Shown here one piece after another: positions 34,485 to 46,951 of a stretch of DNA of 64,000 nt. How positions within the stretch are numbered: position 1 is the first letter of the stretch; each line of letters starts with the position of its first letter. Position numbers and translations under genes: made by a program. The notes below the pieces were generated by a model, which searched no databases, was not told the origin of the DNA, and saw only the letters and a list, made by a program, of their open reading frames with translations. Origin of the DNA: Guadua angustifolia (taxonomy: Eukaryota > Streptophyta > Magnoliopsida > Poales > Poaceae); contig CM070502.1 of the NCBI GenBank assembly GCA_036346375.1, positions 19,072,924 through 19,136,923 of the forward strand, read 5' to 3'.

Positions 34485-34486
34485 GT

Positions 34487-34504
34487 TGGCGCGCCAGGTA
34501 GGGG
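34487..34504 (+). promoter_or_regulatory. Primer-binding site of the gypsy element
   Basis: TGGCGCGCCAGGTAGGGG lies two bases after the LTR end, the usual primer-binding sequence of this gypsy group in grasses. Confidence 0.75.
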
Positions 34505-34530
34505 CTGCGTTAAGATCAATCTCGTCAAGC

Positions 34531-36046
34531 TCGATGGCAATCCTCAGCGGAGTTGTTGTCACCTTCGCGCCAGGCCAGGCCTTCCGCTTCGGGAGCCTGG
34601 ACTTCATCGCTGACAATCTCGGCAAGCTCACTCTTTTGGATTCGGATCAGATCCAATTTGGAAAAGATACCATTACTCCTTCATTTGGATGGCCGCTCGG
34701 ATTGGGGAAGACCACGACCATCTGCTCTCGAGCAGTAAGCCGGAGGTTTGCTCCCCGACTCAAACGTGGAAAAGATCCGATCAAGGTTGAGTCCCGGGTG
34801 GTGGGCGTTATCAGCACCAAACCACTCGGATCCAGAGATCAGTTTGATCTGTCTCCTTGTTCGTTTGACTCAGAGAGCAGTGCAGGAAGTTGCCAGGGCT
34901 TTCACGGCATCTTTGTGATCGAAGATCAGTGAACTGAGTCCCAACAGCAAAAGGATGCCGTAGATGCCGTGGAGGCAGAACGCCTTCGTCGTGAGGCTCA
35001 AGAGGCGCATGCAAAGTCTCTCCAAGCCAAGGGCCGCAATGTCAATGAGGACATTCTGCAGATGAAGATGGGAAACCAATCGATTTTTCATACGCCTTAG
35101 TAGAATATCGTCGTCTCAAAGACGTTGCTTGACACCCTGGGACCGATGCTCGGTCCTAACAATCCAGCTGCCCCGATCGTGGCCCAAGTCAAGGCCATGG
35201 TGATGGCAGCAGCGATTCAACACAACTAGGAAGAACCAACGGAGAAGACCTATTCTCGTGCTCGCGATCACTCGGATCGCTAGCAAGAACAACTGCTCAT
35301 TCCTGATCGGTCTATCTTGTGATCGGCTTGAGCTTCGTCGCGGTGAGGACGCCCGCCTGAGCCTCAACGGCGATCTCCGTTTGGACCTTAATGCCAAGCG
35401 ACGTGAGCGGGAAGACGACGAGCGGCGTTGACGTGAGGACAACTGCGAGCGTTTCGGCATCAATGATGGCCAGGACGACCGCGATGATTGGCGGCAACTG
35501 TGACGATCCTGGGGCTCAGTACTGTCGAGACGATGGGGACCGTCAAGTCAGAACGCCGCCACGCCGATCTCTGCACCGGCACAACAACGGACCCATCGAC
35601 AGGGTTTGCGCGTTCACTGCCCGACTCCACCGAGTGGTTTGGTCTGAGGGTTTCAACCATAAGGGCATTACCAAATTCAATGGGGAGAGGGACCCAGAAG
35701 CTTGGTTGCAGGTTTATTCACTTGCAATCAAGGCGGCTGGAGGTGATCACAATATGATGGCGAATTATTTGCCGGTCATGCTTACCCCTTCGGCTCAAGC
35801 TTGGCTCACAGGATTTCCAGAGAACTCTATAGATTTCTGGGGAGATCTCTGCGAGTAGTTCATTACCAACTTCTAAGGCACCTATGAGAGGCCCGGAACC
35901 CAGTGGGACTTGTACCAACTTCATCAGAAGAAGGATGAGACTCTTCGGGGGTTTATTCGGCGCTTCATGCAGAAGAAGAACACGATTCGAGACATCTCGG
36001 AAGCTGCCGTCATAGCTTGGTTCTTAATCCGACATGAGCAATACTT
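34531..36046 (+). pseudogene. gag of the truncated gypsy element
   Basis: The leader and first ATG (34531) open into a degenerate gag. The conserved capsid-type domain spans about 35640-36030: KFNGERDPEAWLQVYSLAIK, MANYLPVMLTPSAQAWLTGF, SIDFWGDLCE, a stop, then YERPGTQWDLYQLHQKKDE and LRGFIRRFMQKKNTI. A basic, Arg-rich segment precedes it (35270-35500) in other frames. At least four stops or frameshifts make it dead. At about 36046 the sequence switches abruptly to long-LTR sequence, so the rest of gag and all of pol is missing. Confidence 0.78.
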
Positions 36047-39000
36047 CTCCTTACACTACGTACAAGTTCATCCCTTGCACAACCAGCTATTGCCAATAAT
36101 TGCCTGCATCAAAAGCATAGTTTTGTTTTGAGCTTTTAGCCAAAGTACCCACAACCGACATCATGTCATATCCAACATTTTCAAATTCTCAAGTGACAAT
36201 TTAATTCAATAATTCCAACTTCTACTGCTAAGCATGGATAATATTCGCATATTCCCAAGTTGACATTATGTATTGTCTAACCCATTTTCTATGGTTTTCA
36301 AGGTTCACATATTCATACTTATCAAAGAGGTTCATGAACAACAGGTTTATCTACCAGTACCACAAAGTAGCGAATTTATAGAAAATAAACGCATGCATGA
36401 AACGATTTGATAAACTAAATGAAAATTAAATACTGGGTTCAATATGATCAAAGGGGTGCTTGCCTTGCTTATCTGTCGTTTGCGACGGAGTCGAGGTCGT
36501 AGCCGACGGTGTCGACGATGGAGTTAGAGACGTCAGGTTCTACATGGCGTTCAATGGAAATATAGCAAATAACAAACTCCAATAAGGGCAAAAAGAAGAC
36601 AGATAGAAAATCAAATAAAGACTCACTATAGAAAGCAGGCGTGGTTTCGGGTTGTATGATATCGGGTTCTCTTGTTTTAGTCGAATATATGTATTGTTAG
36701 CAGCTTTTAGGATACACAATGACATAGCTTCCTTTATGGGCTATCTATTCTTATTTTACAAATTCAAGAAGTTAAAATTATGTATTCTCTTATTTATAAT
36801 TTTGAATTCAAGATGCAAAAATTATTTGGATTAACATATTATGTATGAATAGTATTTGACTTAGATGATTTCGCATATGAAGCGATTTTGAATATGTTAG
36901 ATTTGTTAGGTTAGGCTACTATAGTGATATATTATAGTTTTTAAGAGGGTTTTGGCGATACAATTATCTTAAGTATAGATTTATTCATTATTATTGAGTT
37001 CATTTACTCATATTACAAAGTTCATAAATCATAATACTTAAGGTTATTTTGCTAACAGATTAATATTCAAAGCATAATGAGAATAAGATATTTCTTCATA
37101 TTATGCTAGTCTATACTTTGGAGAGCGTTTATAAATTGATTTTATAAATTTTAGGATTTGGACAAGATATTATATTCATCGTTGAAATAGATTATATGGT
37201 ATGGTAAGGTTTTCATTACACGGAATCGGACTAGCGAGGTGAAGTTTACGATTATCACTTGGGGGTATTGAGTTAGCAAGATTTATATGAATAGGAGGTT
37301 GTAAATAAGATATTTTTCTAGAATACAGTAGTCCATATACCAAATAATGTTTCTAAGATAGACCTACCACAATTTGTATTTAGACGAGTTATTCTACAGG
37401 CTGCCGAAAAGGCTTAAGTGGTTTAGTTTTCTACACGACTAATTCACGAAGGGTGCTTACGGTAGCGGGAATTATATACAGAGCAAATTCTAAATAGAAT
37501 ATTTTTCTAGATTATGGTAGTACATATGATGGAGAGTATTTCTAGACTAATTTTCGTAATAATGGCATTTAGACATGAAGTTTTACAAGTTGCCGAATAG
37601 GCTTAAATGATCACAAAACTGACTATCGGGAATTGGATTTCATTTAAGTTTGCGACTACACTAAACATGATTATTAATTCATTTTTTGGGCATTGGTAGG
37701 GGATGATCCTAGGAGTGTTTTGAAACTGGTTTTGTATTATTTTGATTTTGGCTGTTATAGTTTGTAAGCATGTGAACATTAAAGTCTTCTGAATTCAAAG
37801 TAGTTCGTTGTCGATTGTTATGGTCTTATCATTAAGAATGTGTTGAGGTTAGCTCTACCTAATCTGATACTTAATTTGTGAGGTTATACATACATTTTAA
37901 CTTCTCAATTACACATATATGTATGTATTCTGTTTATATTCTTCATTCTGTTTACATTTGCACATATGTGACCTTTTATTGCTAAAACAATATGGTAACA
38001 ATAAATTTAGTGTCTTGACCTATTCTGAAATTTATGTATGTATAAATATGTATAAGTGCTACCATCAGTTCTTATTCATGGGTACATACATATTCATCTT
38101 TGCACTTGGATCATATTCTATTCATAAAACAATTCAAGGCAAGTTCACTATTTAATCATGTTTACATACTCTGGAGTCCTACTGACACACTTATATATAT
38201 GTGTGTGTATATGCACATTTTGTTACACATGAGACTTATAATATTTGGTAAATTTTAGAACTAGGAACATATTACATATTTCTGATCATTTATGAATGCT
38301 TGAATTGTCATAACAATTTATTCAAATGAAATCTCTATACACTACTATTAGTTGCTAGGTGTATGTGTGTATATATATATCTTCTATTTTAGTATCACAT
38401 CATATTCATGAGACAATTCAAAACAAAATTATTATTTAAATGCTCTAACATATTTAGGAGCCTACTGACATATTAGTCAATTAGAAATCAATTCTATTTA
38501 TTTCAGATTTCTTTTGTACCCTTTATTCCCCTTTTGAATATTTAAGGCATTGAAAGTAATCGTTTACAGAAAAAGATTCAAATATAAGTGAAATCCAAAT
38601 ATTTTTATATATTTAGGTTTCTGGTAACTTAACGATTCTATTAAAATTGGTTTTAGGAAATTCTGAGTTCGTTTACAAAAATTTTATGTATAACATATAT
38701 TTAGGCCTTTTATTCAAATTTGAATTTCGAAATTTCACAAAGGTTGTTTTCAAAATATTTTTGCATATTATGGAATAACTTTATTTTATATGAATTTATA
38801 CATTTTTCTCATCTTATTTGGATCACAATTGCAGAAGATATTCATAAATGAAGCTGGCTCGGTTTTAGAAAGACAACAGAAAAGGAAATACGTCTTCTCA
38901 TACTGCAAACCGTCTTTTAGCGTGAACTGGCCTTACCTTCACCCACTGACTACTGGGGCCCGTCGGCAGCGAAAGGAAGCAGAGGGGGAGCCAGGGCACG

Positions 39001-40835
39001 GCGGTGGCGCAACTTCGGCGAGGCTCCGGCGCGGGCGATGGCACAGAAAGGATGAGCTGGCCAAGGCGCATCAGATGGAGGGCTTCGCGCTGGCTGGTGG
39101 TGACCGAAACAGTGCACCACCGAGTTTATGTGGCAGAAATGGAGGAAGTTAGTTGGGAGCAAAAATTACAGGAAATGAGCTCGAATGGGTAGCGGATTAA
39201 GCATCAGGGAGTAGTCCTCATTCCATTTTGCTAGTTTGTGGAGTCAGAGAGCAACTGTGATGTTCTGCCACTGTGCGCCGGTTTTGGGGAAGAAGAACGG
39301 AAGGGAGCGGCAGATTCTAGTTGATGATTCTCAGATATTTTTGAGGGCTTTTAATTTATGCATATTGGCGGTGCTACGGTGTAAAGGAATCGGGTTTTAG
39401 TTGATTATTATATCTCAATTTCATTCCATGCCGCGCTTTGAAGCTTCCTAGTAATGACGGCTAAGGCTATTCCCAGTGTATAGTTTCATTTCAGGTTCAA
39501 AGTCCACATCACTTTTTTTGCAGTAAATCGTGTATTTCAGGTTTCATCTAGATGAAACTCTCTCTATCTCTCTCTTCATAATTACCTTGCCATGTCACCA
39601 AATATGATGATGTGTCATGTCATTTAATGAGAATGAAACTCAGTTGAAATTCCCACCGGGAATAGCCTAAGGAGCGCACGGCGGCAGGGCTGCTCAGCGT
39701 GGAATGCGCGACGAGCTCCGCGTGTCCAAGGCCGTTGCCGAAGTCTTCGGGTCACGCGAGCTGCAGTGGCGGTGGGGCTCTATGGTGACGCGGGCTACAG
39801 ATGGGGAAGCACTGCTTCGGGGTGCCAGTGAACGGGAAAGAAGATGAGCAGAGCAGCGGCTGGCAAATGGGCCCAACAGGGCTTGGGCAGAGAGATGAAG
39901 TGCGAAATCAGGAGCTCGGCTAAGAACAGATCAAGTTTAGGGCACTGATTCAGATAGTTTCTTGCCCGGAAATTTTTGATAATTTTTATGCGTGACTGGT
40001 AGATAATTATATTTATACTATAAACATTTTAGCTCAAAATACTCTATACAGAATTTATAAAAATTCTGACAATGTACAGTGCACAGATTTTAGATTTCTG
40101 TTTTTAAATTTTATAGAAGTTTATACCTTATCAAAATTTTCTGAAACTTTTTGTATAAGTTCCTCTTATCCACAGAGTCCTTAATTAAAATTTAAGCTCT
40201 AAATATTTTGTATTTAATTTAATAACATTCTGACAATCTGATTCTTGGATTTTCAACCTTTCTGTAATTGAATTTTTAAATATATTAAACCTTGTTATTC
40301 ATTTATAATATTTTTAAGGTTGATGTATTTCTTGTTCCAGAGGATTATATAAAATTTTTAAGTCGAAACAATATGATATTATTTTTATTAAAATTCGACA
40401 CTGTCACTGTAATCAAGGCTCATTAAATACCTTTCTTTTCACATTTTACTATTTGATATGACTTTTAAAATTCATAATAGAGTCACTGGAGGTGTCCTGA
40501 ATTTTTATAAAATTTTTATTTAATATATTTTTATTCTTATCTTTTCTTTATTAGTTAAGTGTATATTAAAGGATTTCTCTATTGAAGAAAAAAATCAAGA
40601 AAATCCAGAAAAAGCATTAGTTGAAATTTTTTGGTGAACTTTTATTTTCAACTATATTTTACTTAATTTGGAGTTTTATACTATAGCATATCCTTTTATT
40701 AAAGTTTGATTTGAGGATATTGAGATAGACTAGTATTTTAAATTATACTCATGGTTTTAATTAAAAATTTTATTTAATTATATTTTCAAATTTTTATATT
40801 TTATTTTTATTATTTAAAATTTTTGGGATGTTACA
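36047..40835 (-). mobile_element. Second long AT-rich LTR (5'-truncated copy of the family at 1482)
   Basis: It starts inside the family sequence (CTACGTACAAGTTCATCCC resembles 2648-2670) and keeps the landmarks CAGCTATTGCCAATA near 36083 and GTGCTTGCCTTGCT near 36455. It ends TTTTTGGGATGTTACA at 40835. Length 4.8 kb includes a MITE at 39465. No gag or pol is seen. The interior is AT-rich with short chance frames, and 38930-39180 and 39670-39930 are GC-rich islands that correspond to the GC-rich promoter part of the family. Confidence 0.6.
39465..39667. mobile_element. Tourist-like MITE
   Basis: This 203-bp element has terminal repeats GGCTATTCCCAGTG and GGCTATTCCCGGTG (from the other end), flanked by a TAA duplication (39462-39464 and 39668-39670), which fits the PIF/Harbinger type. 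The interior has an ATTTCAGG / TCATCTAGATGAAACT palindrome. Confidence 0.78.
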
Positions 40836-41826
40836 AAACAGCCCTTCGGTCCCATTGTTAGTGACACGCGTGCCACATGGATTTTGGACAGCAGTGAGCC
40901 AAATTGGTTCAATGGATTGGCTATCAATATTGTCAAGAAAATTTTTGATAATTTTTCTGGGAATTTTTTTGGTAATATTCCGAGCACTGTAGAAATTTCA
41001 GCCAAAACTATGATGAACAGAATTTATAAAAATTCTGACAACATACAGTGCTTAGATTTCAACTCTCAATTTTTAAATTTTCTGGGAGTCAATATCTCAT
41101 CAAACATTTGTGAAACTTTTTAAGAGTTCTTTTTAGCTACAGAGTCCTGAAGTAAAATTTTAATCCCTAAATATTTTTTATTTAATTTAATAAAATTCCG
41201 ACATTTTGATTTTTGATTTTTAGCCTTTCTGTAATTAAATTTTTAAATATACTAAAACATGTTATTAATTTTTAACTTTTTAATTATGATTTATTTATCC
41301 ATATATAGGATGATATAAAAATTTCCAGTCGAAATAATTTAATATAGTTTTTATTAAATTCTAACACTGCCATTGTTGTTAGTCAAGGTTCATTAAATAC
41401 CTTTCTTTTCACATTTTATTGTTTGATATGACTTTTAAAATTCATAATAGAGTCACTGGAAGTTTTATGAGATTAAATAAAATTTTTATTTATTTTATTT
41501 CTTTAATATTTTACTCTTCTCTTTATCTATTATTCAAGCCTATGCTTAAAAGGATTTCTCCATTGAAATAAAAATCAAGAAAATCCAGAAAAATTCAGAA
41601 AAAGCATTAGTTGAAATTTTGCGGTGAACTTTTATTTTCAATTATATTTTATTTAATTTGGAGTTTGATATTGTGGCTTATCCTTTTATTAAGGTTTGAC
41701 TTCAAGATATGGAGATAGAGCGATAATATTTTAAATCATACTCATGATTTTAATTAAAAATTTTATTAATTCCATTTTCAAATTTTTATATTTTATTTTT
41801 ATTATTTAAAATTTTTGAGATGTTAC
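40836..41826 (-). repeat. Repeated 3' end of the long LTR
   Basis: From about 40930 to 41826 the sequence repeats 39958-40835 block by block (AATTTATAAAAATTCTGACA, CATTAAATACCTTTCTTTTC, CATAATAGAGTCACTGGA, then AAATTTTTG..GATGTTAC). The two copies are in the same direction. The first 95 bp after 40835 are unique. This could be two nested LTRs of the family or a tandem duplication of one LTR end. Confidence 0.7.
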
Positions 41827-42176
41827 TACCATTACAGCACCAACTTGCGGGGTTGCGATCGGTCATCAGTGCCGTCTCGACAGTGTAATCCTTTCGGGGG
41901 TACATTTCAGTTGGTAACATCGGAAACGGTAATTAATTGGAAGACTATATGGATCAACGCCCCCTTGTTGCGGGATGGAATTCTGACCATACACAAGGCC
42001 ACCTATAATGGTATAAATAACTGGTGTCTCTATAAGAGATTGTCTGTTAAGTTGTGTATATAAAGACCCCAAAATCTTTTAATTCATTCTTGAAAAAAAT
42101 TAGTTATAAACAACAACTCAACAATAGCTTTTTGTGTTGTCTATAAAGGCTTTATAGATCGTCTGTTGCGTGCCTG
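41827..42176. other. Host sequence left of the intact copia element
   Basis: About 350 bp without a gene. It contains a TATAAAGACCCC stretch at 42059-42070 and AT-rich runs, which resemble an LTR 3' region, but I could not pair it with another copy. Its right end CAGAC (42177-42181) is the left target duplication of the copia element. Confidence 0.35.
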
Positions 42177-42181
42177 CAGAC

Positions 42182-42389
42182 TGTAAGCGAATATCTCGCC
42201 TCTCTAACGTCTCATAGTTATCTTCTGTCATTGCTTCATGCATGCAGCTGTTAGATGCAACTATCTCTCCTGTAATTGCGCTCCTCTCACTTGTAATGTG
42301 CTGCATACACGCTGTTGTAATTTGCCTATTAATAGGCCTCTCAGTTAATGGAAAGAACACGAATCATTCCATCCCAGATTACATTCACA
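42182..42389 (+). repeat. 5' LTR of the copia element
   Basis: It starts TGTAAGCGAA and ends CATTCACA. Short for a plant copia LTR. It contains TATTAATAGGCC near 42326, a possible weak TATA region. Confidence 0.95.
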
Positions 42390-42403
42390 TGGTATCAGAG
42401 CCT
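42390..42403 (+). promoter_or_regulatory. Primer-binding site (initiator Met tRNA type)
   Basis: TGGTATCAGAGCC lies directly after the LTR and matches the 3' end of plant initiator methionine tRNA, the usual copia primer. Confidence 0.92.
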
Positions 42404-42460
42404 TTCGCTTCTGAGACCTGATTAAACTTCCCTTGTCGATTCTTTTTTTCCTCTTCCAGC

Positions 42461-45400
42461 ATGACTACCGATGGCGATACTAACACTGCAGAACCATCTC
42501 AGACTCAGTTTTCATCCGATAACATCACCGATCTGCCGCCGGCTCCGCTTCCTTCTCCGGCCAACTCCTCTACACCCTCATCCACCGCTCTTCACAACCC
42601 GGCTGCCTTTGCCATCAATGCCGTCAACATTAAGGCTCATGTGCCTTACACCCTCGACGTCCAGACTAGCAACTTCACCAAATGGCGGCGCCTCATGAAC
42701 GTCGTTCTTGGCCGCTTCGATCTGAAGAGCCACGTCGATCCAGACTCTTCTCCACGTCACGATGACCCCGACTGGGTGCGAGATGATCTTACCGTCCTGG
42801 GTTGGATCTACTCCACCATCTCCGAAGAACTTCTCGACATCATCGGCACCGACGAATCCACTGCTTTCAATGCGTGGACCCTACTTGAGGGACTGTTCCG
42901 CGACAACAAAATGTCACGCGCAGTGCACCTCTCAGCGGAATTCCGGAGCTTTCTCCAAGGCGATTTGTCAGTTTCTGCTTATTGCCACCGCTTGAAGAAT
43001 CTTGCTGATGCCCTTGGAGATTGTGACCAGCCTGTCTCTGATAAGGCTCTGGTTCTCCAGCTTGTTCAAGGCCTCAGCTCCAAGTATGCCACTCTCAAAA
43101 CTATTCTCCCTATGCAGCACCCCCTTCCCACTTTTCTCCAGGCACGCAGCTATCTGCTGCTTGAGGAGACGGCCCAGGCTGCTGCTGCACGTGATGCTGC
43201 TGCTGCGGCCCTTACTGCTACGGGTGCCAACTTCTCCAACGGCGACCAGGGTGGTTCCGGCAGCTCCAGATCCGACCACTCCTCCGGCGGGTCCAACGAT
43301 CGTCGCAACTCCAACAACCATCGCGGTCGCGGCCGCGGTCGCGGCTACCGCGGCAATTGCGGCGGCGGCGGGCGTTCCAACAGCGGCTACCGCTCCAACT
43401 CCAGCTACGTCTACAACTACAATGGTCGCCCACCTACACCACTGCCATCTCAACCTCTGTACTGGCGCGCTCCATATACTGGTACCACTGGACCGGGTGT
43501 GCTTGGACCACGACCATCACCAGGGGGGCAAAGCTGCGCTCCTTACCCTGTGCAAGGACAGGCCTACCCTGCCTACGTTCTTCCTCCTGGCCCTCCAGTG
43601 CCTTCTGCTTCGACGTCGACCTGGGACACAAGCGGTCTTCTCCATGCTCTTCACAGTACATCTTCTGGGCAGCCACCTAGCGCATCTGATTGGGTTCTTG
43701 ACACCGGCGCAACTTCTCATATGACAAATGACAATGGTACTCTTTCACCCTATCACTCTTCTTTGTCTTCTACTTCTTCTCATATTGTTGTTGGAAATGG
43801 CTCTTTTCTCCCTGTTCATGGCACCGGTAACACTCATTTACATACTCCTTCCTCTTCCTTTTACTTGCATAATGTTCTGCACTCTCCTTCCATTATCAAG
43901 AACTTAATCTCTGTGAAGAAGTTCACTCATGACAACAATTGTTCCATTGAATTTGATCCCTCCGGTTTTTCCATAAAGGATCTTCGTTCTCGGAACGTCC
44001 TCCTGAGATCCAGTAAGGTCGGCGACTTCTACACTCTACCACTGCAACATCATGCGCTCACTGCTTCCTCGGCCTCCACCAGCATCTGGCACCAACGCCT
44101 GGGGCACCCTGGACGCCATTCTTTGTCTCGCTTAATGTCTCAGTCTTCCATTTCATGTAATAAGCCACATTCCTCATCTAGTATTTGTGAGGCATGTCAA
44201 CTTGGGCGACATACACGCCTTCCTTTCTCTCGTTCTGTATCCATTTCGTATTTTCCTTTCCAGTTGATTCACTGTGACATATGGACTTCTCCCATTGTCA
44301 GTATCTCAGGTTTCAAATACTACTTGATTATTGTTGATGATTTCTCCCATTATATGTGGACGTTCCCTATTCGTCACAAATCTGAAACCTTCTCTCTTTT
44401 GCGCAATTTTCATGCCATGGTTCACACACAATTCTTCCTTCCTATTCAAAGTATTCAATGCGACAACGGTGGTGAATTTGATAACACGGCGTTACGCTCT
44501 TTCTTTACATCTCATGGCACCACTCTTCGATTTTCTTGTCCCCATACTTCTCCACAAAACGGCAAGGCCGAACGGGCCATTCGCACTACTAATGATGTGA
44601 TACGCACACTTCTTTCTCATGCTCACATGCCTCCTACTTTCTGGGTTGAAGCGCTTCACACCTCCACTTATCTCTTAAACAGGCGACCAACTCATCCACT
44701 TCAATTCCGTATCCCTTATCAAGTACTCTTTGGCACATCACCTCTTTATGATCACCTTCGTGTTTTCGGATGTCTGTGTTATCCCAATCTTACTGCCACT
44801 ACATCCCACAAATTAGCCCCACGCTCACATCCTTGTGTTTTCTTGGGATACTGTGCTGACCACAAAGGGTACAGATGCTATAACCCCTCTACTAAGAAAA
44901 TCATTAACTCTCGCCATGTCATTTTTGCTGAAACCATCTTCCCATTTGCCCATTCCAGCTCCATTCCTTCATCGTCTCCAGCCACCACACCTACCGACAC
45001 ATTCGTCTCGGATCCGGTGCCACTTCTTTCTTCCGCTTATAATCCACGCTCCCAGGCTGTCTCGCCTACTCCAGCGTTCTTACCACCTACCGCCACATCT
45101 CCTCCCACTGCACCTTGCGGTCCGTCTGTGAGTTTCTCTGATTCCCCAACCCAACGCACCAGCACCGCATCACCTCCTGCATCTCGATCGAGTCCCCAAA
45201 CTTCGCCTTCACCTACCGCCCCTCTGGATGCCCTGCACGCTCCAGCACAACGCTCTGCCCTTCCACATCCTTCTCTGCCCTCTGTGCACCCCATGCAGAC
45301 TCGCTCCAAATCAGGACTCTCCTTCCCTAAACGGTTTTTTAATTTATCTGCTGCTGATGTTTCTCCCATTCCATCCAACTATCGCACAGCTCTCAAGGAT

Positions 45401-46951
45401 CCCCATTGGTATGCAGCCATGTGTGATGAATACAATGCTCTTCTATCTAACAACACATGGACTCTTGTTTCTCCTCCTCCCGGTGTTAATATCGTCACGG
45501 GAAAATGGATTTTTCGCCACAAATACAACCCGGATGGCTCCCTCTCGCGCTATAAGGCTCGTTGGGTTGTTCGTGGTTTCACCCAACAGCCCGGTGTGGA
45601 TTTTGACGAGACCTTCAGCCCCGTCGTCAAATCACCGACCATCCGTGTTGTTCTTGCTCTTGCCACTGCTCAGTCCTGGCCCATCCATCAACTCGATGTC
45701 AAGAACGCCTTCCTCCATGGAAATCTTTCTGAGACAGTTTATTGTCAACAGCCGTCGGGCTTCCTTGATTCCTCCTTTCCAAATCACGTGTGTCGCCTTA
45801 ATAAGTCCCTCTACGGTCTTAAACAAGCCCCTCGTACTTGGTTCTTTCGCTTCGCTTCTTTCCTGCATACGATTGGCTTCCATGCTTCCAAATCCGATTC
45901 TTCCTTATTCATTTATCGCAAAGGATCACACACTGCCTACTTACTATTGTATGTAGATGATATTATTCTCACAGCCACCACTTCCTCCTTTCTGTCTCAT
46001 GTCATTTCTCTTCTTTGCCATGAGTTTTCTATGACAGACTTAGGACCCCTTCATCACTTTCTTGGCATTTCTGTGCATCGCAACTCCTCTGGTCTCTTTC
46101 TTTCCCAACAGCAATATGCTCTTGACCTTCTTGCTCGTGCCAATATGTCCACCGCTAACCCCTGCACTACTCCCATCGATACCAAATCTAAACTCTCCGC
46201 CTCTGCTGGTGCTCTGCTTCAGGACGCCACAACCTACCGCAGCTTAGTCGGTGCCCTTCAATATCTCACTCTTACACGTCCTGATATCGCCTATGCCGTT
46301 AACCAGGCCTGTCTCTTCATGCATGCACCTCGCGAGCCTCATCTCTCCCTGGTCAAACGCATTCTTCGCTATATTCGGGGTACATCTCATTTTGGCCTTC
46401 AGCTCCATCGCTCTTCCTCCCGTGATCTCATTGCTTATTCTGATGCGGATTGGGCTGGCTGCCCTGATACACGTCGATCGACGTCCGGATACTGTGTTTT
46501 TCTTGGAGATAATTTACTCTCTTGGTCGTCCAAACGACAACAAACCGTGTCTCGCTCAAGTGCCGAAGCTGAATATCGCGGGGTTGCCAATGCCGTTGCC
46601 GAGTCCACCTGGTTGCGCCATCTTCTGGTTGAACTTGGTCACTCACCGACAAAAACTACAGTGGTTCATTGCGACAATGTCAGTGCTACATATCTGACAA
46701 GCAACCCAGTTCTTCATCAACGAACCAAGCATGTAGAAATTGATCTTCATTTTGTTCGTGACAAGGTTGCGCTTAGTGAGGTCAAGGTTCTTCATGTGCC
46801 ATCCTCTTTTCAGTTTGCTGACATATTTACCAAGGGATTGCCAGCTCCTTTATTTCAGGACTTTCGGGACAGTCTTCACGTTTTGCCTCGGCATCACGCT
46901 CAGACTGAGGGGGGCTGTAAGCGAATATCTCGCCTCTCTAACGTCTCATAG
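42461..46951 (+). CDS. Copia Gag-Pol polyprotein
   Basis: A single ORF of 1496 residues makes Gag, protease, integrase, reverse transcriptase and RNase H, in the copia order. A UBN2-type gag covers about residues 60-235. A Gly, Arg and Ser-rich tail without a clear CCHC knuckle follows. Protease is at about 412 (WVLDTGATSHMT). The GAG-pre-integrase has HQRLGHPGRHSL and CEACQLGRHTRLPF. The integrase acidic triad lies in LIHCDIWTS (about 604), IQCDNGGEFDN and SPQNGKAERAIR. RT spans about 1000-1240 with LLLYVDDIILTA near 1163. RNase H has YSDADWAGCPDTRRSTSGYC near 1325 and SSAEAEYRGVA. The ATG lies 58 bp after the primer site and the stop falls 33 bp into the 3' LTR. All key residues are present, so it may be active. 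Confidence 0.95.
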   Translation: MTTDGDTNTAEPSQTQFSSDNITDLPPAPLPSPANSSTPSSTALHNPAAFAINAVNIKAHVPYTLDVQTSNFTKWRRLMNVVLGRFDLKSHVDPDSSPRHDDPDWVRDDLTVLGWIYSTISEELLDIIGTDESTAFNAWTLLEGLFRDNKMSRAVHLSAEFRSFLQGDLSVSAYCHRLKNLADALGDCDQPVSDKALVLQLVQGLSSKYATLKTILPMQHPLPTFLQARSYLLLEETAQAAAARDAAAAALTATGANFSNGDQGGSGSSRSDHSSGGSNDRRNSNNHRGRGRGRGYRGNCGGGGRSNSGYRSNSSYVYNYNGRPPTPLPSQPLYWRAPYTGTTGPGVLGPRPSPGGQSCAPYPVQGQAYPAYVLPPGPPVPSASTSTWDTSGLLHALHSTSSGQPPSASDWVLDTGATSHMTNDNGTLSPYHSSLSSTSSHIVVGNGSFLPVHGTGNTHLHTPSSSFYLHNVLHSPSIIKNLISVKKFTHDNNCSIEFDPSGFSIKDLRSRNVLLRSSKVGDFYTLPLQHHALTASSASTSIWHQRLGHPGRHSLSRLMSQSSISCNKPHSSSSICEACQLGRHTRLPFSRSVSISYFPFQLIHCDIWTSPIVSISGFKYYLIIVDDFSHYMWTFPIRHKSETFSLLRNFHAMVHTQFFLPIQSIQCDNGGEFDNTALRSFFTSHGTTLRFSCPHTSPQNGKAERAIRTTNDVIRTLLSHAHMPPTFWVEALHTSTYLLNRRPTHPLQFRIPYQVLFGTSPLYDHLRVFGCLCYPNLTATTSHKLAPRSHPCVFLGYCADHKGYRCYNPSTKKIINSRHVIFAETIFPFAHSSSIPSSSPATTPTDTFVSDPVPLLSSAYNPRSQAVSPTPAFLPPTATSPPTAPCGPSVSFSDSPTQRTSTASPPASRSSPQTSPSPTAPLDALHAPAQRSALPHPSLPSVHPMQTRSKSGLSFPKRFFNLSAADVSPIPSNYRTALKDPHWYAAMCDEYNALLSNNTWTLVSPPPGVNIVTGKWIFRHKYNPDGSLSRYKARWVVRGFTQQPGVDFDETFSPVVKSPTIRVVLALATAQSWPIHQLDVKNAFLHGNLSETVYCQQPSGFLDSSFPNHVCRLNKSLYGLKQAPRTWFFRFASFLHTIGFHASKSDSSLFIYRKGSHTAYLLLYVDDIILTATTSSFLSHVISLLCHEFSMTDLGPLHHFLGISVHRNSSGLFLSQQQYALDLLARANMSTANPCTTPIDTKSKLSASAGALLQDATTYRSLVGALQYLTLTRPDIAYAVNQACLFMHAPREPHLSLVKRILRYIRGTSHFGLQLHRSSSRDLIAYSDADWAGCPDTRRSTSGYCVFLGDNLLSWSSKRQQTVSRSSAEAEYRGVANAVAESTWLRHLLVELGHSPTKTTVVHCDNVSATYLTSNPVLHQRTKHVEIDLHFVRDKVALSEVKVLHVPSSFQFADIFTKGLPAPLFQDFRDSLHVLPRHHAQTEGGCKRISRLSNVS
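46904..46915 (+). promoter_or_regulatory. Polypurine tract of the copia element
   Basis: ACTGAGGGGGGC lies immediately before the 3' LTR, inside the 3' end of the ORF, as in many copia elements. Confidence 0.85.

Noticed and set aside
40884..41123. Open frame of 79 codons
   Set aside because: It lies mostly in the repeated LTR end and has no domain.
42968..43724. Frames of 161 and 240 codons overlapping the copia gag
   Set aside because: They are shadows of the polyprotein frame in a GC-rich gag tail.
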